A DNA stretch of 64,000 nucleotides from Bradyrhizobium sp. NAS80.1 (GTDB lineage: Bacteria > Pseudomonadota > Alphaproteobacteria > Rhizobiales > Xanthobacteraceae). Shown piece by piece: positions 54,901 to 62,141 of this stretch (position 1 is its first letter; each line of letters begins with the position of its first letter). The position numbers were made by a program, and so were the translations under genes. The stretch covers positions 1 through 64,000 of the forward strand of contig NZ_LGHL01000052.1 of assembly GCF_001908205.1 (NCBI RefSeq), in the 5' to 3' direction. The notes beneath the pieces are model-generated. The model did not search any database and was not told where the DNA came from. It saw only the letters and a program-made list of their open reading frames with translations.

Positions 54901-55305
54901 CTTGTCGGAGCCAACGTCTCGGTGCCGACCTTCACCGTGGTGATCCGAAAGGCCTACGGACTTGGGGCGCTCGGCATGGCCGGCGGCAGCTTCCATGCCT
55001 CGGTCTTCGCGATCTCCTGGCCGACCGGTGAGTTCGGCGGCATGGGCCTCGAGGGGCAGGTGAAGTTGGGTCGACGCAAGGAGCTGGCCGCGATCGAGGA
55101 TCCGGATGAGCGCCTCCGGACGTATGAGACTTACGTTGCGCAGATGTATGAGCGCGGTAAGGCGCTCAACACCGCGTCACTGTTTGAGCTCGACAACGTG
55201 ATTGATCCTGCCGAGACGAGAAACTGGGTGATCGCAGGGCTCAATTCCGTGCCGCCGCCTCCGCCGCGGACCGGCAAGAAACGTCCCTTCGTGGATGGGT
55301 GGTAA
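51916..55305 (+). CDS. Single-chain biotin-dependent acyl-CoA carboxylase (BC-BCCP-CT fusion)
   Basis: A 1129-residue enzyme holding all three functions of an acyl-CoA carboxylase. Residues 1-450 are biotin carboxylase: KRLLIANRGEIAIRI, the ATP-grasp loop AIAGGGGRGM, and FIEANARLQVEHTVTE. At about 530-600 is the biotin carrier domain with MEAMKMQH (biotinylated Lys558). From about 620 is the carboxyltransferase: FAEGGGGRGSDTDA, then later GLGALGMAGGSF and WPTGEFGGMGLEGQVKLG. This order resembles the long-chain acyl-CoA carboxylases described as single-chain enzymes, though substrate range cannot be read here. It ends the operon after the CoA-transferase, so carboxylation of the newly formed acyl-CoA is the natural inference. 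The ATG at 51916 follows CTGGGG. Confidence 0.92.
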   Translation: MKRLLIANRGEIAIRIANAAADLGIATVGIFSEDDAASLHTRRSDEARSLKGIGPAAYLDITQIVAVAKESECDAVHPGYGFLSENAEFARACESAGLTFVGPTPETLDLFGNKASARALAQKCGVPILRGTSKGTSLDEATAFFDEARDGIMIKAIAGGGGRGMRPVRDKAELERAFQLCQTEARQAFGNGDLYVEELFPRARHIEVQIVGDGQGHVSHLYERECSIQRQRQKIIEIAPAPVLSGQTRRDLYEASLKLAKAANYRNLGTFEFLVEATAGKRFAFIEANARLQVEHTVTEQVTGIDLVTAQLAIAGGKKLADFGLEQGAISPPRGIAMQLRINMETMKEDGSVRPAGGTLTAFDPPIGPGIRVDAFGYSGYQTNPRFDSLLAKVVVHAVQGDLGDVANRAYRALSEFRIVGLPTNTSFLQAILQNAEFRSGAFDTLFVEERIEALVQSAKHPARFFAPQPAASSTKLAGAKVDSRDPLAVLNHGRTAAEPSNERANDTPPPIPAFEGSGPEGTVTLPAPMLGTIVSLDIEEGDVVSLGQQMLVMEAMKMQHVIKATTGGVVRMINVVPGDTVYEGHPLLFIEPGEDSGGLLVAESEADLDEIRPDLAEVLARQTVLTDEHRPDAVARRRRTNQRTTRENIAQLVDPGTFAEYGGLVLAARRRTVDMDELIHTTQADGLIAGTAQVNGTLFPPDKARVAVLAYDYTVLAGTQGKKGHEKKDRMFRLAEQWRMPTVMFAEGGGGRGSDTDAFGVGALQLDTFHRFARLSGLVPLVGIASGRCFAGNAVLLGCCDVVIATANSTIGMGGPAMIEGGGLGVYRPEEVGPISVQVPNGVVDIAVEDEIEAVDVAKKYLSYFQGPLKEWTCADQRKLRHVVPPNRLRAYDMRNLIETLADDGSFLELRKGFGHGMITALIRVEGRPIGVVANNPAHLAGAIDSSAADKGARFMQLCDAHDIPLLFLCDTPGNMVGPEHEKTALVRHCCRSYLVGANVSVPTFTVVIRKAYGLGALGMAGGSFHASVFAISWPTGEFGGMGLEGQVKLGRRKELAAIEDPDERLRTYETYVAQMYERGKALNTASLFELDNVIDPAETRNWVIAGLNSVPPPPPRTGKKRPFVDGW

Positions 55306-55727
55306 GTGCGATGGCGTCCAAGGTAGCCTAGTCACTGGCTACTGATGCGAGCTTTCTCTTTGACATTTCGGCTCCCAGCGCTCGGCGTCGACACCGGCAG
55401 TGCTGTTCAAGCCAACATCAAAGCGGCGCTAGCGAGCGGACTCAGAAGGCTCGCTGCCCCCCGAAAAGAGTGCGATGGGTGCCACTTGGGCATCGCGCAT
55501 CGAGTTGGGACGAGCTCGGGACCACCGCAGCATTCTCAGCACGTTGCTGCGGCGTGCCGATATCGCAACGCCGTCAATGGTGAGGGCGCCGTCGCGTAGA
55601 TGAATGGGCGGGCCGGGTCGCGCTTCGGATCTGCAACCAAGGAGTGCATGTAGAGAAATCTAATGAATTGGTGGTGCAGACGATTGGATGAATAGCGAAG
55701 GGGGTCGTCTAAGGCGGTCGAAAGCGA
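55306..55727. other. Gap between carboxylase and luxR-type gene
   Basis: A 255-base open frame (55345-55599, +) has no recognisable domain and no ribosome site. The promoter of the LuxR-type gene is presumably near 55640-55720. No terminator hairpin is visible after the carboxylase. Confidence 0.35.
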
Positions 55728-56459
55728 ATGATACCAGTCGAAAATACATTCCAGGAGTTTATCGACGCAATCCAGACGGCAGGCGATGCAAACGCATTTG
55801 AACGGCTTGCTGCGCGCTTAGCGCAGAAGCTTGGGTTCCAGCGGTTTGCTTATCTGCGCCTTGCAAGCGACACTTCCCTGCTAATCTCCTCCTATCCGAA
55901 ATCCTGGACCAGCCGTTACTTCGATCTCGGTTATCAGCAGCTCGACCCAGTCATTCTTCGTGCCAAGATCGAACGTGACCCCTTCTGTTGGGGAGGGGTC
56001 GCTCGCGCGCCGGCAGGGAATCGGGAGCAGCGTCAATTTTTCGATGAAGCGAGCACATTCGGCATTCGATCAGGAATCACGGTGCCGATCAGGGGCGGCT
56101 TTGGGCGAGTGGCCGCCTTCACTTTGGCGACCAGCGAGCGCGAGAGTGATCCGGATCGCCTTGTTAGTGAGTGGAAAGATGTTGTCCACCAGGTAGGTCT
56201 ATATTTCCATGTTCACGTCGTTGCCAGGCTCGATGCAGCGTTGGCCGCACAGCCGTTTACGGCAAGCGAACTGACCCAGCGGGAGCACCAGTGCCTTGCC
56301 TGGACGGCGCAAGGAAAAACGGTTGCCGACATTGCGGTGCTTGTCGCGATCGCGCCTCGTACAGTTGTTTTTCATCTCGAGAACGCTCGCCGCAAACTGG
56401 GCGCATCGTCGATTGCGCAATGTGTTGCCGTGGCCTTGCGCCGCGGCCTCCTGAGCTAG
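55728..56459 (+). CDS. LuxR-family quorum-sensing regulator
   Basis: A 243-residue autoinducer-responsive regulator. The N-terminal ligand domain has the conserved residues of AHL-binding LuxR proteins in YPKSWTSRYFDLGYQQLDPVI (Trp, Tyr, Asp-Pro), then FCWGG, and FGIRSGITVPIRGGFG (Gly). The C-terminal helix-turn-helix reads LTQREHQCLAWTAQGKTVADIA, then VVFHLENARRKLGASS. It is followed after 196 bases by an AHL synthase gene on the same strand, so they form a cognate pair, similar in arrangement to BjaR1/BjaI, RpaR/RpaI and TraR/TraI. Which signal it binds cannot be read from sequence. Confidence 0.93.
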   Translation: MIPVENTFQEFIDAIQTAGDANAFERLAARLAQKLGFQRFAYLRLASDTSLLISSYPKSWTSRYFDLGYQQLDPVILRAKIERDPFCWGGVARAPAGNREQRQFFDEASTFGIRSGITVPIRGGFGRVAAFTLATSERESDPDRLVSEWKDVVHQVGLYFHVHVVARLDAALAAQPFTASELTQREHQCLAWTAQGKTVADIAVLVAIAPRTVVFHLENARRKLGASSIAQCVAVALRRGLLS

Positions 56460-56580
56460 TCGATTTCGTTACCCCACGACCAAAAGAAATTGATGTGCGG
56501 ATGCGCTGGTGGGGGCCCGGCGAGGCGAATGGCCATTGGCCTGCCAAGGTAATCCAATGTGGTCCAGCCGGAGAGGCTGC

Positions 56581-56600
56581 ACCTGAAAAATCTGACAGGC
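56581..56600. promoter_or_regulatory. Candidate lux-type box upstream of the AHL synthase gene
   Basis: The 20-base imperfect palindrome ACCTGAAAAATCTGACAGGC lies 56 bases before the synthase ATG. The outer CCTG/CAGG arms match perfectly, as in many lux boxes, which suggests positive autoinduction by the LuxR-type protein. The inner match is only partial. Confidence 0.5.
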
Positions 56601-56655
56601 GATCACTGGATCGTTTTCTGCTCTCAAGACCTCCTGAAACCTGGAGGAGGCCGGC

Positions 56656-57294
56656 ATGCACGCCATTGCACTTCAAACGTCCCAACTCGGTCACCATTTG
56701 GATTTTCTAACATCGATGTATCGCCTCCGCCGTCGCGTCTTCAAGGATCGGCTGGACTGGAGCGTATCGGTCTCAGGCGACCTGGAAATCGATATCTATG
56801 ATGCCCTGAGCCCGACCTATCTTCTCGCGGTCTCAAACGCGGAGGAGGTTCTGGGTTGTGTCAGGCTCTTACCAACGCTTGGTCCGACGATGCTTGCCGA
56901 TACCTTTGCGGATTTGCTGGGTAGCCGCACTGCGCCGAGAGACGAGCGCATCCTGGAAAGCTCACGATTTTGCGTCGACACCGAGCGCGCTGCCGAATCT
57001 GGTCGAAGCGGGTTCAATCGCGCAACTTTCGTGCTGTTTGCCGCGATGCTCGAGGCGATGCGCGCGAGGGGAGCGCGATCCATCGTGACCGTTACCGACA
57101 CGCGAATGGAGCGTATTCTGAGGCGTGCTGGCTGGCCCTTGGAACGACTATCCGAGCCACAGCCCATTGGGCAGACCAAGGCGCTCGCGGGATTTCTTCA
57201 CGACTCGGATCAGGCACTTGGAGCCATGTATCGACAGGCCGAGGTCGACGGGCCAGTTCTGGTCGCGACCGGTTCGGAAGGCAAGGCTGCTTGA
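56656..57294 (+). CDS. LuxI-type acyl-homoserine lactone synthase
   Basis: A 212-residue AHL synthase. The N-terminal catalytic motif is YRLRRRVFKDRLDWSV (conserved Arg, Phe, Trp), followed by EIDIYDALSPTYLL (Asp), GCVRLLPTLGPTMLADTF (Arg) and the conserved ERILESSRFCVD (Glu, Arg). All invariant positions of the family appear present. A Shine-Dalgarno GGAGGAGG at 56643-56650 precedes the ATG. LuxI proteins of this Bradyrhizobium/Rhodopseudomonas type (BjaI, RpaI, BraI) are known to use acyl- or aryl-CoA instead of acyl-ACP. If this one is alike, its signal may be a branched or aryl homoserine lactone; that step is inference. Confidence 0.94.
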   Translation: MHAIALQTSQLGHHLDFLTSMYRLRRRVFKDRLDWSVSVSGDLEIDIYDALSPTYLLAVSNAEEVLGCVRLLPTLGPTMLADTFADLLGSRTAPRDERILESSRFCVDTERAAESGRSGFNRATFVLFAAMLEAMRARGARSIVTVTDTRMERILRRAGWPLERLSEPQPIGQTKALAGFLHDSDQALGAMYRQAEVDGPVLVATGSEGKAA

Positions 57295-57327
57295 TCTCCT
57301 CGCGCCTCTGCTGGGCAGTGTCGTATC

Positions 57328-57861
57328 ATGCTGGCTAATCCGCACCAGAGCTGCGTCATCCTCCTGAACGTGACGCGGGGCGGCAAGGTGGACGCTCAGG
57401 CGTCCGCCTCCGACCACGATGGAGCCGTCGCTCTGCTGCCGGCTTGTCGGGAGCTGTTTGGCGTCCGCCAAATCGCTGTTGGCGAATATCAGCATGACCT
57501 TCTTCCCAATCAAGTTGCGGCCTGCATCGAACATCTTGATGTCGACGCCTTGTCCTCGTGGCGAGATCCGCGGCTTGCTGCGCGGCTTACGGAGCTTAAC
57601 ACTGGCATCATCTTCCTGGGCGGAGCATTTCTCGAGGAAGAGGTGCTGATTGCCGCATTGGCAGGAGCAGCGCACGGCTACGAGATCCGGTTGCTTTCGG
57701 ATCTATCATTTGGACGTCGGGAAGCCGATCGTCCTCTCGCTCTCACCCGGCTCGCCCATTACGGCATCCTCGCAACCACGATCCGGCAGGCCTTACTGGA
57801 ATGGTCCGTGTCTCTCGGCGATCCGGCTCTCAGCCGCAGGGTTCAAGACTTGCTTTCGTAG
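57328..57861 (+). CDS. Isochorismatase-fold protein lacking the catalytic Cys
   Basis: A 177-residue protein that reads like a degenerate cysteine-hydrolase (isochorismatase) fold. It has CVILLNVTRGGKVDAQ where such proteins have their first strand and acidic residue, VRQIAVGEYQHDLLPNQV, IIFLGGAFLEEEVLIAALAGAAHGYEIRLLSDLSFGRR, and LARLAHYGIL-like closing helices ending in VQDLLS. In active members the central motif is G.E.HVC with the nucleophilic Cys; here GGAFLEEEV has Glu there and no Cys nearby. It is 33 bases after the AHL synthase and probably co-transcribed. Fold assignment is from pattern memory, so moderate certainty. Confidence 0.62.
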   Translation: MLANPHQSCVILLNVTRGGKVDAQASASDHDGAVALLPACRELFGVRQIAVGEYQHDLLPNQVAACIEHLDVDALSSWRDPRLAARLTELNTGIIFLGGAFLEEEVLIAALAGAAHGYEIRLLSDLSFGRREADRPLALTRLAHYGILATTIRQALLEWSVSLGDPALSRRVQDLLS

Positions 57862-58308
57862 TGGCACCCCCGCAAGCGACCGAGCTTACGGGCCGGGCTC
57901 TCGTGAACCGAGCCCGCTTCACGGTCTCGGCCTTCGGCTTCGATCCCTGGCGGAACCACTGTGCTCTTGAATTGGTGTTGGCGGCCACGGCCGCGAACTC
58001 GACCAGGGCGACGAGCATACCAAGACGCCAAAAGCAGCCTCTTATTGAGCCGGCCGCATGCGGCCGACGCATTTTATTGCCCCCGGCAGGCGCGGTGGGC
58101 GGCGCTCCCGTATAGCCCCGAACCGGCGGGCCGCAACCGCGCTTTCTCAAAGACTTCCATGACGATTGTTGGCGCAGCGCGGTCCTCCGCTGTCGCTCCG
58201 GCCGTTCCGGTGCGTCCCGCCTCTGACGTTCGGGGCTGTCCGGTCGCTCTTCGCCGCCCACCCCGCCTTCCGGGGCAGGGCGCGGAAGAGGAGCGAACGG
58301 AGATCGTC
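57862..58308. other. Gap between quorum-sensing genes and ardC-like gene
   Basis: A G+C-rich spacer. A hairpin GGGCTC-TCGTGAACC-GAGCCC is at 57895-57915, without a T-run. The frame upstream of the antirestriction gene stays open to 57961, but its translation is Pro/Arg-rich and not protein-like. Shine-Dalgarno-like GGAG elements lie just before 58309. Confidence 0.4.
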
Positions 58309-59319
58309 ATGGCCAAACGTTCAACGAACAACATTGCGACCAAGCCGAAGGCAAGTCTCTATGAGGAGATTACAGCCCAGATCATCGCTGAGCTTGAGGC
58401 TGGCGTCTTTCCATGGGCCCGGCCATGGGGGAGCGGGGGCGGCAATCAGGCCTTCGCGCTGCCGCGGAACGCGGCAACAGGCAAGTCCTATTCCGGGATC
58501 AACGTCCTGATCCTTTGGGGCCGGTTGTTCGAATGCGGCTTCACCTCCCAGCGGTGGGTTACCTTCCGTCAAGCCTCGAGCCTTGGCGGCACCGTGCGCA
58601 AGGGCGAACAGGGCATCACCGTCTGCTATGCCGATCGCTTCATTCCCAAGCGCGAGCCAGCGGCTGCAAGCAGCGCCAGTCAAGACCGGCCAGCGAAGGA
58701 AGAGGCATCCGTCCCCTTTCTCCGCCGCTATACCGTTTTCAACGTCGATCAATGCGACAACCTGCCAGACCACTGCATCGCGGCACGCCCGCCGCTGCCC
58801 GAGCGCGAGATCGCGCCGCAAGCCGAAGCGCTCGCAACCGCGACGCTCGCCGATATCCGTATCGGTGGAATCGAGGCCTTCTACAACCCATCGGACGATA
58901 CCGTCCACGTCCCGCCGCAACCGGCTTTCTTCGAGCAGATCAACTATTATCGGACGCTGTTTCATGAGCTTGGGCACTGGACCGGCCATCCGCGCCGCTT
59001 GAACCGCGACCAGTCAGGTTCGTTCGGCTCGAAGCTTTACGCCAATGAAGAATTGGTCGCCGAGCTGTCAGCGGCCTTTGTTTGCGCTGCCCTGTCCATC
59101 AAACCAACAGTCCGGCACGCCGACTATCTGGGATCTTGGCTGAACGTGCTTCGCGAGGATAGCCGCGCCATCTTCCGCGCCGCGAGCAAGGCCAGCAAGG
59201 CCGCCGACTTCCTGCTTGCGTTCGGCGGCGACACCGCCGCCGGATCGGAGGCCGGGCCGCAACGGCTCAGTGACCGGCAGACGGCAATGTCCGCCGGCGA
59301 GGTGACGGCCGCAGGTTAA
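58309..59319 (+). CDS. ArdC-like antirestriction protein (ssDNA-binding, zincin-like)
   Basis: A 336-residue protein of the ArdC family found on conjugative plasmids and ICEs, where it protects incoming single-stranded DNA from host restriction. The N-terminal ssDNA-binding domain (DUF1738) has LYEEITAQIIAELEAGVFPWARPWG and SGINVLILWG. The C-terminal metallopeptidase-like domain has LFHELGHWTGHPRRLNRD, the HExxH-type zinc motif (here HELGH). I use the ATG at 58309 (AKRSTNN), which fits the family start; the frame upstream is not protein-like. It marks the beginning of the ICE-type block with parB-like and DUF736 genes. Confidence 0.92.
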   Translation: MAKRSTNNIATKPKASLYEEITAQIIAELEAGVFPWARPWGSGGGNQAFALPRNAATGKSYSGINVLILWGRLFECGFTSQRWVTFRQASSLGGTVRKGEQGITVCYADRFIPKREPAAASSASQDRPAKEEASVPFLRRYTVFNVDQCDNLPDHCIAARPPLPEREIAPQAEALATATLADIRIGGIEAFYNPSDDTVHVPPQPAFFEQINYYRTLFHELGHWTGHPRRLNRDQSGSFGSKLYANEELVAELSAAFVCAALSIKPTVRHADYLGSWLNVLREDSRAIFRAASKASKAADFLLAFGGDTAAGSEAGPQRLSDRQTAMSAGEVTAAG

Positions 59320-59490
59320 CAGCGCCCACGCCCGCCGCGCCTCGTCCCGTCGCAGGGTGGCCAAGGCCACCCATTGCGTCGCCGCTCACAGCCGCCCCTC
59401 CCAACATCCCACCGCCTCTCGACATCGGGCTCTCGATGAGGCCGCACGCAACCAGTCGAGCCCGTCTTTGCAAGTGAAAGGAAAGCCAAA

Positions 59491-61242
59491 ATGGAACTGC
59501 GCAACATAGCCCTCAGCGACCTCAAGATCGCAACCGTCAACGTCCGGCACAGCCGCAAAGCCCCCGACATCTCCGATATCCTGCCGTCGATCCGCGCGCG
59601 AGGCGTCCTGCAACCGTTGCTCGTCCGGCCTCACGGCGAGACCTTCGAGATCGTCGCGGGCCGTCGGCGCTACTTTGCCGCAAGCCGGGTCGCCGAAGAG
59701 CAGGGCGTGCCGACCAGCGAAGTGTTGCTGCCCTGTGCCGTAGCGGCAGGCGACAGCGACGCGGATGCCATGGAAGCATCCCTGATCGAGAATGTGGCGC
59801 GCGCTCCGATGGACGAGCTAGAGGAGTACGAGGCATTCGCCAAGCTCCTGAAACAGGGGCGCAACGTCGCCGACATTGCAAGCACCTTTGGGCAGACCGA
59901 ACGCTACGTCAAACAGCGCCTTGCGCTCGCCTCGCTCCAGAGCGCCATCAAGGATGCCTATCGCAACGGCGACATCGAGGCGGAGGATATGCAATTGCTC
60001 GCGACCGCCACGCGACGCCAGCAAAAGGAATGGGTCGCAGCCTTTCAGGCCGAGAACAACCCGGCAAGTAAAGACCCGATAAGCGACGAGGGCGCGCCAA
60101 GAGGCCGTGACCTCCGGCAATGGTTGTTCGGAACCGATCAGATCGCAACCAGCGTGGCGCGGTTTTCGGTCGATGCCTACAAGGGCGACATCATCGCCGA
60201 CCTCTTTGGCGACGTCAGCTACTTTGCCGATGTGGATGCCTTCTGGGCCTTGCAGAACGCCGCCATTGCGAGCTTGCGGGACGAACTGGCGGGACAAGGG
60301 TGGACGGTCATCGTGCTCGACAGGGGAACGCGCTTCCCGGCATGGCAATATGACGAGGCCGAGTTGGAGGAAGGGGGCGAAGCCTTCATCGAGGTCCGAA
60401 CCAATGGCGAGATCGAAGTCCACCAAGGCTACCGGGCCTATGAGAATGGGCACGTCTCGAATGAATACGGTCGGGAAGGCGACGGAGAGCGCGGGGCGCC
60501 TGCCGCAAGAGCCGAACTGACCAAGGCGGCTGAGAACCATCTTGCCCTGCACCGGCATGCCATCGTCCGAGCCGAGCTGCTCGCCCATCCGGGCATCGCG
60601 CTGCGTCTAGCAGCGGCCCACATGATCGCTGGCTCGACGCTCTGGAGCGTCAAGCCCGATCCGCAGCGCGCCGACAAGGAAACGACCGCGGAAAGCCTTG
60701 CGGCCAGTTCCGCGCAGGCGGTGCTGGCGGCCGAGCGTGGCGCGGTGCTCGACTTGCTCCAGATGGAGAAGAGCTATTACGGCACGCTCACTCGGGGCAA
60801 CGGCGATGCGCATACGGGCGCAAGCCTGTTCGCCCGGCTGCTTGCGCTTTCCGACGAGGCCGTGCTCAGGGTCGTTGCGCTCGCGATGGCCGAAACGCTT
60901 GCCGCAGGATCTACGCTGACCGAGGCGGTGGGCATCGTGATCAAGCCCAACGTCGCGCGGTGGTGGAAACTGGACGACACCTTCCTTGACCTCTTGAAGG
61001 ACCGCGCCGCGATCAATGCGCTCCTCGCCGAACTCGCAGGGCAATCGACGGCCGACGGCAATGTTGCCGAAACAGGCAAGGTGCAGAAGAAGATCATCCG
61101 AGACTGCCTGAACGGCGAGGGAAGGGAGCGCGTGGAGGGCTTCGTGCCGCGCTACATGGCTTTTCCGCCAGGGCATTACGACCCCAACAAGGCCTTCGAA
61201 ATTGCCCGCACGGCGGAGGCCGTTAACGCTTTGTTTACCTGA
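59491..61242 (+). CDS. ParB-like nuclease/partition-domain protein, large ICE/plasmid form
   Basis: A 583-residue protein whose first 200 residues are a ParB/Spo0J domain: LRNIALSDLKIATVNVRHSRKAPD, GVLQPLLVRPHG, then EIVAGRRRYFAA (the GxRRxxA motif that binds CTP in ParB proteins), and a helix-turn-helix NVADIASTFGQTERYVKQRLALA. The remaining 380 residues have no motif I recognise. Chromosomal ParB proteins are about 300 residues; this long form is typical of mobile elements and usually has no ParA beside it, as here. It may bind or organise ICE DNA. The perfect hairpin after its stop is a strong terminator. Confidence 0.9.
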   Translation: MELRNIALSDLKIATVNVRHSRKAPDISDILPSIRARGVLQPLLVRPHGETFEIVAGRRRYFAASRVAEEQGVPTSEVLLPCAVAAGDSDADAMEASLIENVARAPMDELEEYEAFAKLLKQGRNVADIASTFGQTERYVKQRLALASLQSAIKDAYRNGDIEAEDMQLLATATRRQQKEWVAAFQAENNPASKDPISDEGAPRGRDLRQWLFGTDQIATSVARFSVDAYKGDIIADLFGDVSYFADVDAFWALQNAAIASLRDELAGQGWTVIVLDRGTRFPAWQYDEAELEEGGEAFIEVRTNGEIEVHQGYRAYENGHVSNEYGREGDGERGAPAARAELTKAAENHLALHRHAIVRAELLAHPGIALRLAAAHMIAGSTLWSVKPDPQRADKETTAESLAASSAQAVLAAERGAVLDLLQMEKSYYGTLTRGNGDAHTGASLFARLLALSDEAVLRVVALAMAETLAAGSTLTEAVGIVIKPNVARWWKLDDTFLDLLKDRAAINALLAELAGQSTADGNVAETGKVQKKIIRDCLNGEGRERVEGFVPRYMAFPPGHYDPNKAFEIARTAEAVNALFT

Positions 61243-61256
61243 GCTTAGGCGGCTCG

Positions 61257-61292
61257 ATTCGGGCGCGAAGGCTGCCTTCGCGCCCGAATTTT
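61257..61292 (+). terminator. Strong rho-independent terminator after the parB-like gene
   Basis: Perfect 15-base stem ATTCGGGCGCGAAGG / CCTTCGCGCCCGAAT with loop CTG, followed by TTT, 14 bases after the stop codon. Confidence 0.93.
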
Positions 61293-61401
61293 GCGCGTGC
61301 CGAGTCGCCCCCGAGTCAATCTGGGGGGCCGCAAATTTAGCCGGCCGGCGCGGCCGCGACTCATCCTATAGCTCGGCTCCAGGCCAATGCCGCCCCGCAT
61401 C

Positions 61402-61566
61402 ATGGAGCCAACGATGGTAAACCCGTTCAGGGGATTTCCCGAACCGCATTCGGTGAAGCTACGACGCATTTGTCTCGCTCAAGCTGCCGTCTGTCTGTCG
61501 GCGCTGACGTCCACCGCAGTGCTGCTGTCGAGGCTCCTGCCTGCCGTCGTGAGCGGGCTTAACTGA
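61402..61566 (+). CDS. Small possible membrane protein (50-54 residues)
   Basis: A short frame starting at ATG 61402 (or the second ATG at 61414) encodes MVNPFRGFPEPHSV, then a basic KLRRICLAQ and a hydrophobic stretch AAVCLSALTSTAVLLSRLLPAVVSG to a TGA. A GGAG sits about 8 bases before the second ATG. Basic residues then one hydrophobic helix suggest an inner-membrane micropeptide with the N-terminus inside. Not recognised; it may be chance. Confidence 0.35.
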   Translation: MEPTMVNPFRGFPEPHSVKLRRICLAQAAVCLSALTSTAVLLSRLLPAVVSGLN

Positions 61567-61647
61567 CGGATCGGCGCGATCAGTCGATCAGGCTCGCGGC
61601 AAGCTTGCATCTGCAGCGCTCCTACATCCGACCAGCCATAAAATGAA

Positions 61648-61688
61648 AAGCCGGACCACATGGCGCCAGCGCGCCCGCAGTCCGGCTT
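61648..61688 (-). terminator. Hairpin terminator on the minus strand, downstream of the Lys-rich gene
   Basis: The inverted repeat AAGCCGGAC (61648-61656) and GTCCGGCTT (61680-61688) encloses a G+C-rich loop. Read on the minus strand it is followed by TTTTCATTTT, so it would end transcription of the small lysine-rich gene. Confidence 0.6.
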
Positions 61689-61794
61689 AACCATCTAGAT
61701 TCTCCACTCTCACCAGCGCGACCTGCTCGACTTCACGCGAAGCCTGCTGCAGCATCGCGGTTCAGGCGGGAGCGAGACCGGTCAGCGAGAAAAC

Positions 61795-61875
61795 CTACTT
61801 CTTTTTCTTGGCTTTCTTCGTGGCGGTCTTTTTCGCCTTGGTCGCCTTCTTTGCTTTCTTCGCCTTCTTGGCCAT
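61795..61875 (-). CDS. 26-residue lysine/alanine-rich histone-like peptide
   Basis: The minus strand has GGAGGTCTC directly before an ATG at 61875, and the frame reads MAKKAKKAKKATKAKK followed by TATKKAKKKK to a TAG. Seventeen of 26 residues are Lys or Arg-like and the rest are Ala or Thr, as in the tails of histone H1 and bacterial H1-like proteins (known in Bradyrhizobium and relatives). It would bind nucleic acid by charge alone. The ribosome site and downstream hairpin support a real gene; a longer in-frame read-through to 62094 is possible but lacks that start. Confidence 0.6.
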   Translation of the reverse strand: MAKKAKKAKKATKAKKTATKKAKKKK

Positions 61876-62141
61876 GAGACCTCCGTCAATCCTTGGAAAG
61901 ATGAACCAATCAAAACGCGGACCTTGAGAAATCGACAAAGTGTAACACCGAATTGCAAGATTGACATTCGAGGCGTTCAGCTCGCTCTCGGCTCGAGCGT
62001 TCGAGTCGTTTCTCGCGCGGCTCGTACGTAGCAACTCGCGCACGAGAACGCCCCCGCAAGCGGTGCTCGCGAGAGGCCGATCGGCACCGTTCAACTGGCT
62101 TCCTGGGCGGGCACACTCGCAAAGGCGTCACAATGCCTGCG
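61876..62141. other. Gap upstream of the Lys-rich gene
   Basis: It holds the presumed minus-strand promoter of the lysine-rich gene. No other gene or repeat is recognised. Confidence 0.35.

Noticed and set aside
53521..54996. Minus-strand frame of 491 codons
   Set aside because: It is a long shadow opposite the carboxylase gene, with no protein features; such frames are common in G+C-rich genes.
55345..55599. 84-codon frame after the carboxylase gene
   Set aside because: No domain, no ribosome site and biased composition; probably non-coding.
59015..59045. tts-box-like sequence (GTCAGGTTCGTTCGG...)
   Set aside because: It lies inside the ardC-like coding region, in a good codon context, and no type III secretion gene follows.
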